The translations under genes and the position numbers were made by a program. 64,000 bases of DNA from Ontholestes murinus (taxonomy: Eukaryota; Arthropoda; Insecta; Coleoptera; Staphylinidae). Within the stretch, counting starts at the first letter, position 1; every line of letters starts with the position of its first letter. This document shows positions 1-9,229 of this stretch, in pieces. The notes under the pieces were generated by a model, which worked only from the letters and a program-made list of their open reading frames with translations, did no database searches and was not told the DNA's origin. The stretch covers positions 25,262,052 to 25,326,051 of the forward strand of contig OZ018396.1 of assembly GCA_963969525.1 (NCBI GenBank). Reading direction: 5' to 3'.

Positions 1-1940
1 TTAATTTCGATAGTTTTGTTTCTGAAAAAGATTGCGAAATCACAGGATTCATTTGGCACGGTTTAATATTATTGGTTGTATATCGCGCCTTTTCTGGTAA
101 TTTCGATATTTTTCTCAAAATCTTAGCTTCCATATTGGATAGAATAGGCAGCATTCATAATGTTGTATACTTAGTTGGTGACTTTAACGTTATATTTAAC
201 TCCAATGAACCCAATAAAACTACATTTATCGATTTTCTTGCTAGTAAGCCCTCGACACAAAAGTCAATTTTCCTACACGACTTGATAATTGTATCTGCAA
301 TGTATGTACAAGGGTATATAATCTGTCAAAGGACAAATCTGTCAATCCATTACTAGCATTGAAAAACACTTGCTATTTCATAACCTAGAAGTAGAACTAA
401 AAAGCATATTATTAAGCGAAATAGTAAAGGACTTAATATACTGTGGTTTAGTGAGGACCTTAAGCTGATGAGATCAACACTACTCCTAATGACAGACACT
501 TATAACCGTCTGAAGTGCCATGACATTAAAGCAAATAGTAATTATATTTCCAATGTTAGTAATAAAACAAAAGCTTTATGGAACATTATAAATTCGAAAA
601 CAACCATAATGTGAAGAAAATCCCTTGCGATCTCACTGCTAATGATTTTAACAATTATTTTATCAACGTAGCTAATAATATAATAAAAGAAATTAATAAA
701 TCTAATATTTTTAATATATAACAAATGTAAATGTAAATGGATATTTTAAATTGTCTAAAGTCTCTTCGAGTGCTATTTGTAATGTGGTTCAAGGACTGAA
801 TGAAACCTAGCAAAGGCCATAATATTTATGGCTTAAGAGTAGACTTAGTTAAATATATGTGTGTACCAGATCAAATACTTTTTCTGATGCATTCAAAGTA
901 GGCTTAGTGATCCCTATCTTCAAAATAGGTGACACACACAATCCATCAAATTATTGCCCAATCTCCCTGTTACCAATTTTCTCGAAAATACTGGAAACAA
1001 TTCTATTAAATCACCTTTCTGATTATTTTGAAACATCAAATATTTTCAGCAATAGCCAAGTATGGTTTCAGGAATGGGCGATCAACAGTCGAAGCTTCTT
1101 TAACTTATACTGTTTTGAAAGGGGCCTTGAATCTAACTAAATTTTTTTAGATCTATCTAAGGCATTTGACTGTGTCTCTCAATCTGTACTTATCATGAAA
1201 CTTTACTACTATAACTTACAGCCTGAAAGCGTTAGAATTAATTCTTCCTACCTTTCTTCACGCACTCAGTAAACAACATACAACTATAACTCTCAGGTGT
1301 CGTCTGTAGCAACAGTTATGAACGGTGTTCCTTAGGGAACTTTCCTAACTGTTTTCCTGAATCGAAAGTCATACTGTTTGCTGATGATACCACAATTACT
1401 AATTAAGGACTAACACCTTCATCAGAAATATCCCGGTTACAACCTGCTGAATGGTTTTTGTGAGTAACTATCTTAAATTAAATTCTGATAAAACAAAGGC
1501 AATCTTATTTACACTCAAATCGAATGAAACTAAAACAACAAAATTTCTTGGTATTCACCTGGATGCCAATATGAAATGGTCATGTCACGGAGAGCAACTA
1601 TCAAGCAGGCTCCCTAAAAATATATTTATCTTTAGGAACCTTTCCTCTCAGTGCCAAAAGATGCGCTGCGACAATAATACTTCTCCTATATTCAAAATCA
1701 TATACAATATGGTCATATTATATGGTTACATTGGATATAGGGATGACTGTCGCAATGGATTCAAGGAATTTAAGATATTAACATACCTGCTGTTTATATC
1801 TTCAAATGTTTAATCTAAGTCATGAAACATAAGCATTTGTATTAAACACATGATAACAGTCATAATAACCTGATTAAACGTAGGAACAATCTACTATCAC
1901 ATTATTTTCGTCATTTGCTACAAAGGCCGGTACCAGACAT
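1..1940 (+). mobile_element. LINE (CR1/Jockey-like) remnant, endonuclease and reverse transcriptase
   Basis: Several broken frames read as one non-LTR retrotransposon. Near 170-200 the translation has the endonuclease signature VGDFNV. Near 560-600 it reads NKTKALWNIIN, usual between endonuclease and RT. From 890 it has the RT entry block (VIPIFKIGD, NYCPISLLPIFSKILE). FADDTT, the catalytic palm motif, lies near 1375, and the thumb region (LNSDKTKAILF, FLGIHLD) at 1470-1570. Stops and frameshifts separate the blocks, so it is dead. The 5' part lies before the window; the 3' end seems to run into the TA repeat. The family is assigned by motif only; CR1 versus Jockey is not resolved. Confidence 0.85.
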
Positions 1941-2030
1941 TATGCTATAAAAATCTTTATCCGACTTCTTTGTCTTTTTACCTTTTTAATTACCATTTTA
2001 ATTTTAAGAAAATGTATTAACTTAGAATAA

Positions 2031-2032
<2 letters not shown>

Positions 2033-2072
<40 letters not shown>
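2033..2072. repeat. (TA)n microsatellite left of mariner A
   Basis: Forty bases of pure TA ending exactly at the first base of the terminal inverted repeat of the next element. Mariner-superfamily elements duplicate a TA on insertion, so the tract lies exactly on a target-site duplication. Confidence 0.95.
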
Positions 2073-2076
<4 letters not shown>

Positions 2077-2944
2077 GGGCCAACTAGTGGTTTCTTTTTA
2101 AATCATAGATTATTTTGATACTGACAGCTTTTTTCCGTTCGAAATCTTGACTGAAAGTCACTACCATACCTCCTCGGTATGAAATGAGTCGATTTACGCT
2201 TGAACAACGTTAAGAAATATTCCAAACCTATTTCCAAAGTGAGTACTTAAAAATCATTTTTTCTGATGTGGCACATTTTCATCTTGGCGGATTCGTTACC
2301 AAACAAAATTGACGCATCTGGGGGACAGAAAACCCGCACGTTATTGTCGAGAAGGCAATGCAACCACAGAGATTGCGAGTTTGGTGCGAATTGTGGAGTG
2401 ATGGCATCATTGGACCATTTTTCTTCCAAAATGCGGCTAGGAACAAGGTTTCGGCAATGGTAAGCTTTACGGAGCCATGTTATGCGATTTTTTTTACTGA
2501 AATTGAAGACATGGATCTGGATGACCCATAGTTCATTCAGGATGGCGCGCTATTCCACACAGCCCATGCCACAATCGATCTTTTGTGCACCAAATTTCCA
2601 AATCGTATTATCAGCCGTCTTGGCGATGTCAATGAGCTGCGATTTGACTCCTTTGGATTTATTTTTGTGGGGAACCGTGAAGAACCGATATTATGCCAAC
2701 AATTCAGAAACGATGCATCCAAGAAATCCGTGAGTTATAACCCGAAATCATCAACAAGGTCTTGGAAAATTGGAATGACAGAATGCGCTACTACGAAGCC
2801 AGACGAGGCAGCCACTGAAATGAAGTTGTGTTTTATAATTAATGGGAATGTTTGTTCTTACTAATAAAGCCATAATACCTGGAAAAAATTAAATTTTGTG
2901 CATATTATTGCATTTTTAAAAAGAAACTTGAATCTGGCCCACCC
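2073..2944 (+). mobile_element. Mariner-superfamily element A, internally deleted, dead transposase
   Basis: The left end GGGTGGGCCA is mirrored at the right end (TGGCCCACCC), and both ends share an inner TTTCTTTTTAAA block, giving terminal inverted repeats of about 30 bp in TA repeats. On the plus strand a start at 2184 reads MSRFTLEQR, then stop. After what looks like an internal deletion come SDVAHFHLGGFVTKQN (first catalytic block, E changed to V), IQDGALFHTAHATIDLL (second block) and CDLTPLDLFLWG (third block) in different frames. The closest relative in the window is the intact transposase at 3074-4159, which shares these blocks. Confidence 0.85.
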
Positions 2945-2946
2945 AG

Positions 2947-2970
2947 TATATATATATATATATATATATA
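2947..2970. repeat. (TA)n microsatellite between two mariner elements
   Basis: Twenty-four bases of TA lie between the right end of element A (one G spacer) and the first base of element B's inverted repeat. Confidence 0.95.
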
Positions 2971-4269
2971 GGGTCCGCCAATAAGGGCGCGTGAACTTTA
3001 AAATTGAATAAAACAAGTTGTGTGTGAGGTAGAAACGAAATTTATTTTTCATTCGAAAGGGTATTCGACCCCATTAAGTATGGAAGATAACATCGTTCAA
3101 ATGACCACCGCGGCTCCGTTTGGTAGCCCGGATCCGGGAGCTCCAATTTTCGATGACTCTGAAGCACATATCGGCCTCAATTTGATCGATGGCGTTGCGT
3201 ATGTTGACTTTGAGGTCATCGGTGTTTAGAGGCTTGTTGACGTAGACCAGCGACTTGAGATAGCCCCAGAGAAAAAAGTCTAAAGGCGTTAAATCGCACG
3301 ATCTCGGTGGCCAGTTGATATCGCCTCCGCGCGAGATGACCATGTCCGGAAATCGCTCGTGCAGAATGTCCATTGTGGCATGGGCTGTGTGGCACGTGAC
3401 GCCGTCCTGCTGGAACCACATGTCGTCCGTGTCCATATCATCCAGTTTAGGCCAAAAGAAGTTGGTTATCATCGACCTGTAGCGCTCCCCATTGACGGTT
3501 ATGGCCGCCCCAGCTTCGTTCTCGAAAAAGTACGGACCGATGATGCCGCCGGCCCAAAATCCACACCAAACAGTGACTTTCTGGGGATGCATTGCCACTA
3601 GGTGGACCTCGTGTGGGTTGTTCTTACTCCAAATGCGGCAATTTTGCTTGTTCACATACCCGTTCATCCAGAAATGAGCCTCGTCGCTGAAGATGATTTT
3701 TCGGCCAAAATGGGGGTCTGCTTCCAACTGCTCCAGAGCCCAATCAACGAACGCCCGACGCTGTCTGTGGTCGTTTATCTTGAGCTCCTGGGTCAATTGG
3801 ATTTTGTACGGGTGCAGACCCAAATGCAGATGCAAAATTCTGCGAGTTGATGTTTCCGAAAGGCCAAGTTCCTGTGCACGACAAAAAATGGACTGCCTCG
3901 GGTTTTCGCGCACACTCTCACGGACAGCAGCGATATTTTCGTTCGATCGGGCGTTTCGTCGACGTGTCAGTGTTGGCTGGTTGTTTACTGAACCAGTCGA
4001 CTCGAATTTGCCCACCAATCGACGGATAGTCGACTCTACAGGCCGATCATCGCGACCGTAAAATGGGCAAAGTGCGCGGAAGGTTGCTCGAACTGATGAC
4101 CCATTTTCGTAAAACAATTTAATAATTTGCACGTGCTGCTCGACACTCAAACTTGCCATGGTGATTTGGGGTTATATACTGAACAAATGACAGCAACTTT
4201 GACAGCTCTACCTCGAACAACATGGCCGCATCCTTCCGGCAAACTTCGCGCGTCCCTATTGGCGGACCC
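2971..4269 (-). mobile_element. Mariner-superfamily element B (DD41D), complete ends
   Basis: The left end reads GGGTCCGCCAATAAGGGCGC. The reverse complement of the right end reads GGGTCCGCCAATAGGGACGC, a near-perfect terminal inverted repeat. The left flank is the TA tract. The right flank is CCCTTTACTA, without an immediate TA, so the right-hand target duplication is altered or absent. The body holds one full-length transposase gene on the minus strand and nothing else. About 100 bp separate the start codon from the right inverted repeat. Intact coding and matching ends suggest a fairly recent copy. Confidence 0.92.
3074..4159 (-). CDS. Mariner-like DD41D transposase, intact 361 aa
   Basis: Encodes a cut-and-paste transposase. 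Residues 1-110 are helix-turn-helix DNA-binding regions (SVEQHVQIIKLFYENGSS; second helix set around SETSTRRILH). The DDE/D domain follows: D159 in FSDEAHF, D252 in FQQDGVTCH and D294 in LTPLDFFLWG. I count 41 residues between D252 and D294, giving D41D instead of the D34D of classical mariners; this fits the DD41D (rosa-like) group and its arthropod relatives. The frame is open from the first methionine, 110 bp inside the right inverted repeat, to a stop before the left inverted repeat. 361 residues is normal to slightly long for the superfamily. Activity cannot be judged from sequence. Confidence 0.93.
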   Translation of the reverse strand: MASLSVEQHVQIIKLFYENGSSVRATFRALCPFYGRDDRPVESTIRRLVGKFESTGSVNNQPTLTRRRNARSNENIAAVRESVRENPRQSIFCRAQELGLSETSTRRILHLHLGLHPYKIQLTQELKINDHRQRRAFVDWALEQLEADPHFGRKIIFSDEAHFWMNGYVNKQNCRIWSKNNPHEVHLVAMHPQKVTVWCGFWAGGIIGPYFFENEAGAAITVNGERYRSMITNFFWPKLDDMDTDDMWFQQDGVTCHTAHATMDILHERFPDMVISRGGDINWPPRSCDLTPLDFFLWGYLKSLVYVNKPLNTDDLKVNIRNAIDQIEADMCFRVIENWSSRIRATKRSRGGHLNDVIFHT

Positions 4270-4289
4270 TTTACTACAAGTCCAAATAT

Positions 4290-4317
4290 GACCGCCAGCG
4301 TAGTTATGCTGGCGGTC
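4290..4317. repeat. Perfect 10-bp hairpin just outside mariner B
   Basis: GACCGCCAGC, an 8-base loop, then GCTGGCGGTC. It is GC-rich in an AT-rich setting and lies 20 bp outside the element's right inverted repeat. Function unknown. Confidence 0.8.
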
Positions 4318-4950
4318 AACAGGCTGTAGTTGAAGTACAGTAACAGTTTCTGCGGCAAAATGTTTTTTCATAATTTATGGCACGGATGGTAGCGGGAATA
4401 TCAAGATGCATCAGTTCCACCAGAAACTAGGTATCAGGCACAACTGGAATAAAAGTGATAAGTTCTTTCATTAATGAGCAACCAATCAGATTCGTTCATT
4501 TTTGACAAACGCCGCATGCTATTCAAACTTAAGGCGGCAATGTCACCGAGAACTGAAAAGCTCCCTAGGGAAATTATCGATAATCTCCCGGCTGTCAAGT
4601 TGACATTTATACCATATCCGCAGTTGCCCTTGAGTTAAAAAATACAATCGATCTGTCAATGTATAATCAGGTCCGTCCGAATCACGCTTCGGTATAGAAT
4701 GTGATGAACCAACTAGTTAATAGAAAAAACGACACTAGAAAACACGGTTAAAAGTGAATACTTACGGAGGCTGTTCGAGCATTTTTGTGAGGTTAGGAAA
4801 TACGAATTAAAACATAACCACCAAATTATGACAAAAGACGGAGCGATACGCCAGAGGTACACTTACACGCTTAATCATTGTTCTTTCAAAATTGTATATA
4901 TAATAAATAACTTTTAATACTTTGTAAGTTATTCAAGAACTTATCTTACC
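4318..4950. other. No gene seen
   Basis: No open frame with recognisable content on either strand; no repeat structure beyond the neighbouring hairpin and foldback. Confidence 0.6.
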
Positions 4951-5114
4951 GAATGCCCCTCGGGCAATGATAAATACACGATAATTTTGACTAGTTCCCT
5001 CAAGTGTGTTGCTTTAAGTAATTGCCCTCCGCCTGACGGCGTCGGGCAATTACTAAGCAACACACTTTCGGGTAGTCAAAATTATCGCGGATTATCATTG
5101 CCCTTGGGACATTA
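4951..5114. repeat. Imperfect foldback repeat, about 164 bp
   Basis: The left arm (CTCGGGCAATGAT ... AAGTGTGTTGCTTTAAGTAA) is mirrored by the right arm (AATTACTAAGCAACACACTT ... ATCATTGCCCTTGGG) around a GC-rich centre near 5030. The arms are about 75 bp with scattered mismatches. It resembles a small foldback/MITE-like element; no target duplication was found. Confidence 0.75.
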
Positions 5115-5237
5115 TATCTGAAAATTAAATTTAATTGATTGCTCACTTAACCCTTGGTGAAACATTTTTGAAAAGTCTTGATTAGAATGTGTAATCCATA
5201 TATATTAGTGTAACCTTTTGTACATTATTCATTACTC

Positions 5238-5262
5238 CTTGATAGTGACATATTGTCGAAAC
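5238..5262 (+). other. Hammerhead-like motif, relaxed core
   Basis: Reads TTGATAGTGAC...GTCGAAAC. The GAC/GUC pair around a 5-base loop can form a short stem II before GAAAC, but the first core segment is GATAGTGA rather than CTGATGA. An inverted relative lies at 9194-9217, with similarity extending tens of bases on each side (AGAAAAAATAATAAAT). Confidence 0.5.
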
Positions 5263-5401
5263 TAGTCGGAGAAAAAATAATAAATATTCTGTGAAACAAA
5301 CCAAGTGTTTCTAATTTCTAATCAAGTGAAAGTTAAATATTGATTTACAGGTGCAATATTGATGGAAATAAAGTAATAATTAGTATTAATTTCTTAAAGC
5401 G

Positions 5402-5537
5402 TTTCTACACCGCAGTTTTACATTATTAGTATAGTATAAAAACTATTAACTTACAGTTACATAATACATTTAGTATGAGGAGTTGTTTTAACTGTTGGTA
5501 GTTTACATTAGAATAATGTAAAACTGCGGTGCAGAAA
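5402..5537. mobile_element. MITE, 136 bp with 26-bp terminal inverted repeats
   Basis: The left end TTTCTACACCGCAGTTTTAC matches the reverse complement of the right end at 25 of 26 positions. There is no coding content. The superfamily is unknown, because no clear target duplication is visible (flanks TTAAAGCG and TAAATT). Confidence 0.75.
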
Positions 5538-5539
5538 TA

Positions 5540-6015
5540 AATTCTCATTATTACTTTGTTTACAACAAAAATAATTGGCCGCGATAGGATTTGTCAACAG
5601 ATAGGAGAACTTACAAGCCCTTATATCCACCATTGATGATATAAATGCAGCTTTTTAGAGGCTTTTGGCTACGAGCTAACCTTTTGTTTTGTTGTCTTTT
5701 AATCAACCCTTTTATATTATGCAAATATGTTAGAAAAATAGAGTCATAATAACTTGTTGTTTAGATTTTTGTTAGAAAACATTTCTTTTATATAGCCATC
5801 ATCCGATTCTTTAAAACTAAAGGATGCCTGGGTCCCAATAATAACCAGTGAATTATATTTTTATTTACATTTGGCATATTTTTAAAATGTGATTTGGTAT
5901 CTACATAAAAATATAAAAATTCTATACTGTTTATTTTACGTTGGATAATTTTATTCATTTGTAGAAATCTACTTAAGTTATATCTCGATTATTTTAACAC
6001 TAGATTTACCAGATA
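5540..6015. other. No gene seen
   Basis: AT-rich, with no open frame or repeat that can be supported. Confidence 0.6.
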
Positions 6016-6666
6016 TTAAATATACCTATTCCTACCAAAACCAGAATGACTGGTGTGGTGCTTATTGAGGCTTTCAGTTTTTATTCACTCTTAAAAAATG
6101 ATAAAAAGAGTTCAACATTATTAATTTTAATAGATAAATGGATTTATAGACTTTGTCAAATAACATAACGCTTAAGTAAGTAATTTTACAGTTTTTCGGT
6201 CACAATTTCTACATATGCAGATTTTTATGTATGTACACTTTCCGCATACACTTTTTTGTATGTATTGCAAATATTGGTAGTCGTATTGTTATTGCAATAT
6301 CCTATTTGACACCATTTGCGTAAAGGAACCGTGTCATTTATAGTTGGTTTATCAGCATCGTGTAGTTTTTGCCTTTGAAAACTGATATTCTGTAGCACAT
6401 TCTTCTACTAATCGAAACGGAAGGTATTTCCGTGAGATATTTTATTCTGTTGTATTTTTTGCTAAATCAAAATTATTGAAAGAGACTTGAAATAGCCACT
6501 GTCTGGAACCCGATTTCATGGTATATTTCGTCTTTTCCTAAATACAGAAAGCCACTTGCCACATATGTTGTCTGTACATTAGACGCCAGCCAAAAAATTG
6601 TGCCATATATATGGGGTTTGTTAGAAAGAGTTGCTCATCCACGGTAATATAAATTACCGTTTTGAA

Positions 6667-6730
6667 GCAGTTTGGGACAAATTTATTGAAAACAGTAGAA
6701 ATTGTTTTCAATAAATTTATCCCAAACTGC
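6667..6730. repeat. Near-perfect 27-bp inverted duplication inside the piggyBac gene
   Basis: GCAGTTTGGGACAAATTTAT... and its reverse complement (one mismatch) are separated by a 10-base loop. The 6704-6730 arm, read on minus, is the coding piece WDKFIEN; the other arm is an inverted copy placed before TVDEQLF. Confidence 0.9.
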
Positions 6731-7636
6731 TGAGACTATAGCAAAATTCACTGTTTGCAAACGTTGCTTCCTCTGACTTCTTTTGTTAATATGAATGTAT
6801 CGCAAAATCTCAGTAAAATCAGGTCTACTCATAGTGCTGGAGCTGAAGTCTCAAAGTATTTCCTTCCTACTCTGTACAAATTTTTACATGTTCCAAAATG
6901 TGGTTGTCAATCAGTAATACCAACGCACTACTTAAATTTCTCTTCATAATGTTTTTTCTTGTTGGCCCGTGCACATCTTTGACAATACTTTGAACTGGTA
7001 ATCTACCAGCAAGACCTCCTTCTTCAATTCTTTTCCAAATAGTTCCGTCTGAAGCAATTTTAGTTTGCTGATTTGGTGCGTTACTTCACCTTCGTTCCCA
7101 GAACTGGAAAGGAATCGCATGCATTGTCTCGTAAGTTTGTTTGGAATATTTTTGCAATCACTGTCGCTTGACTGATGTATATTGTTTCTATCAGGAATTT
7201 CCTCATCACTGCTCTCGACAAAAGAACTGTTATCGTCACTGTCTTTTATTACTTTCTAAATCTCAATATTCCAAAGGTATGCTTGTTGTATATTTCAAAT
7301 ATGTAAAACCTTTTATTCGTTTTGGCATTTTCAGTGCCTCAATGCATCGGTCTCATAATTCTCCCAAAATCATATTTCTGTGCCTATAAAACATTGCAGT
7401 ACCCATCAATTATTATAGCTGCCCTAATATCATTCCATCACAGAATTTCTTCATAGGAAAATCCACCAGTCATTTTGATCTGGTATAAGTATCAATAAAA
7501 AAATATATTTGTTACGAAATATATAAAGTAACATTAAGGTCATAAAATGTATTCTCTACTTATAGCTACAAAAGTCATAACATCATTTTAGAACGCAAAT
7601 GTTACATGCAGTAGGAATTTTGAATTGAAATTGCAC

Positions 7637-7657
7637 GACCAGTCATTTTGACTGGTC
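7637..7657. repeat. Palindrome GACCAGTCA-TTT-TGACTGGTC
   Basis: Perfect 9-bp arms, immediately inside the right TTAA of the decayed piggyBac-like element. A degenerate internal copy is at about 7466-7483. Confidence 0.8.
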
Positions 7658-7664
7658 TGTTTAA

Positions 7665-8534
7665 TATATTATATATTATATATAAGGTGTTTATGGGAGA
7701 ATCAATATGTAGAGAGATTTATACCCAAAAAGATAATTGGCAATGGTGGATCCTTTCTGTAAAATATAATGTTACCAATTAAGAATGGAATCTGGTTATT
7801 AGTAGCTTATTTGATATATTGTGTATATTATAATAAATTATTATAATGGGAACCTAGCTCTATCAAAAGTTTAGGTAACGTAATATATGACATCAAAACA
7901 TTAATAAATCAAGATTTAAATCGTTTTTGGTGACAGTAAAGGATTTTTCCATTTAATTCTTTTAGGAGTTATTTTAATGGATATATGAGTGCACGTTGTA
8001 CCGTGCCTTAAAAGTAATTGTCGAGAAAGCACATTATTAATTACCTTACCTTTTCTATCTGCATATCGTAAAATACTTACCGTATCTGCATGGTAATAAA
8101 ATATTTTCAGACATAATCAATTTCATGAATTTAACACCAGATCCGGGAAGTTTATACGCCTGATTTCTTTGCATTTATCTAAGTCGCACAATGGTGTTTA
8201 TTACATACATTGAATCAAGGTTATTTACGTTAAATTTTCACCAATGTACAATTTATATATTACATCAAAGTGCCAAATGATATTTGTATTACAATTTCTT
8301 CTTTCTAATTTAATTATTTATTTATATACTTGAGCTTTCTTTCTGGACAAAGAACTAATAATACATAACAAACAAACATTTTTTAAGAAAGAAACTTGGT
8401 GGAATTGATATTGCTGCGATGATGTTTCTTTCTAACCTTTAATACTGACAAACAGTCCAAAAGTTGTTTGAATTTTATTTACAATTAATATTTTCTAAGA
8501 AAAACACTGATAAGGTGTAAGGTTTAAAAAAATT
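7665..8534. other. No gene seen
   Basis: AT-rich DNA with no supported frame; ends at a hammerhead-like core. Confidence 0.55.
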
Positions 8535-8560
8535 GTTTCGCAACACAGTGGCTTCATCAG
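8535..8560 (-). ncRNA. Hammerhead-ribozyme-like core (degenerate stem II)
   Basis: The minus strand reads CTGATGA-A-GCCAC-TGT-GTTGC-GAAAC. This has both invariant hammerhead segments (CUGAUGA and GAAAC) around a 5-bp stem II with one mismatch. It closely matches the copy at 34867-34892 (GTGGC in place of GTTGC). Stem I, stem III and the cleavage site were not resolved by eye, so self-cleavage is unproven. Penelope-like retroelements are known to carry hammerheads. Confidence 0.5.
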
Positions 8561-9193
8561 GTAGATGACAAATTAATTAATATTTGCTTTAATTTAGGTT
8601 TATTGTACATTTTATATCTGTTAATCGATTGTTAAAATAGCAAGTTTGTTACTTTATTTAAATGATTATATAATCAATTCTATGAATTTGTTATGGTAAG
8701 TAAACACATTATAAATTCAATAATTTATAAATAATTATTAAGGAAAGAGACTATTTATATAGGTATTTTACTTACCTACCATAACATGCTTTTTTGTAAT
8801 CTAGCACAGTAATGACATGCAGTGATGACATGCCATAAAAAATTATTCAGGTAATGAACTGTTGAATTAACAATTAATATAGTATATAATTTCTATGTAT
8901 ATACAAATTTGTTCTGAATGAATCTAAAACTTACCAGCTGCTCAGTCTTTGCTTTTTTGCTTATGAAAAATATCACAAACAAACGTACATAAAATACAAC
9001 AATAATTGGCAAAATTATGCCATTATAACCTGTTAATCGCATTGCCTGTTTTATTATAATTTCTATAGGTTTTGGTGGTCATTAAATAATATAATCATAT
9101 TAATTAAATTTAGCTCATAGTAATTATTTTTTATCTATTTTAATTTTTAATAAACCTGCTGTCACAGATAATTTATTATTTTTTCTGCGACTA

Positions 9194-9217
9194 GTTTCGA
9201 CAATAAGTCATTATCAA
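9194..9217 (-). other. Hammerhead-like motif, relaxed core
   Basis: Minus strand TTGATAATGAC-TTATT-GTCGAAAC, the inverted relative of 5238-5262. Flanks match that copy outward through CTAGTCGCAGAAAAAATAAT. Confidence 0.5.
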
Positions 9218-9229
9218 GGAGGATGAGAG

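Larger units (their letters stand above)
6016..7664 (-). mobile_element. Decayed piggyBac-like element
   Basis: On the minus strand near 6640-6660 the frame reads TVDEQLF, the hallmark of piggyBac transposases around the first catalytic Asp. Just upstream is WDKFIEN. Next come FWLASNVQTTYVASGFLYLG (6490-6590; family pattern is Gly-x-Lys-hydrophobic-Trp...Tyr-Leu-Gly-Lys) and DEIYHE. Frameshifts and stops abound. TTAA occurs at 6016-6019 and 7661-7664. Beside each are related palindromes (ACCAGAATGACTGGT near 6040; GACCAGTCA/TGACTGGTC at 7637-7657), the likely terminal repeats. The outer limits are inferred from these. Confidence 0.6.

Noticed and set aside
3216..4061. Several plus- and minus-strand frames overlapping the D41D transposase
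   Set aside because: Alternative frames of the real minus-strand gene.
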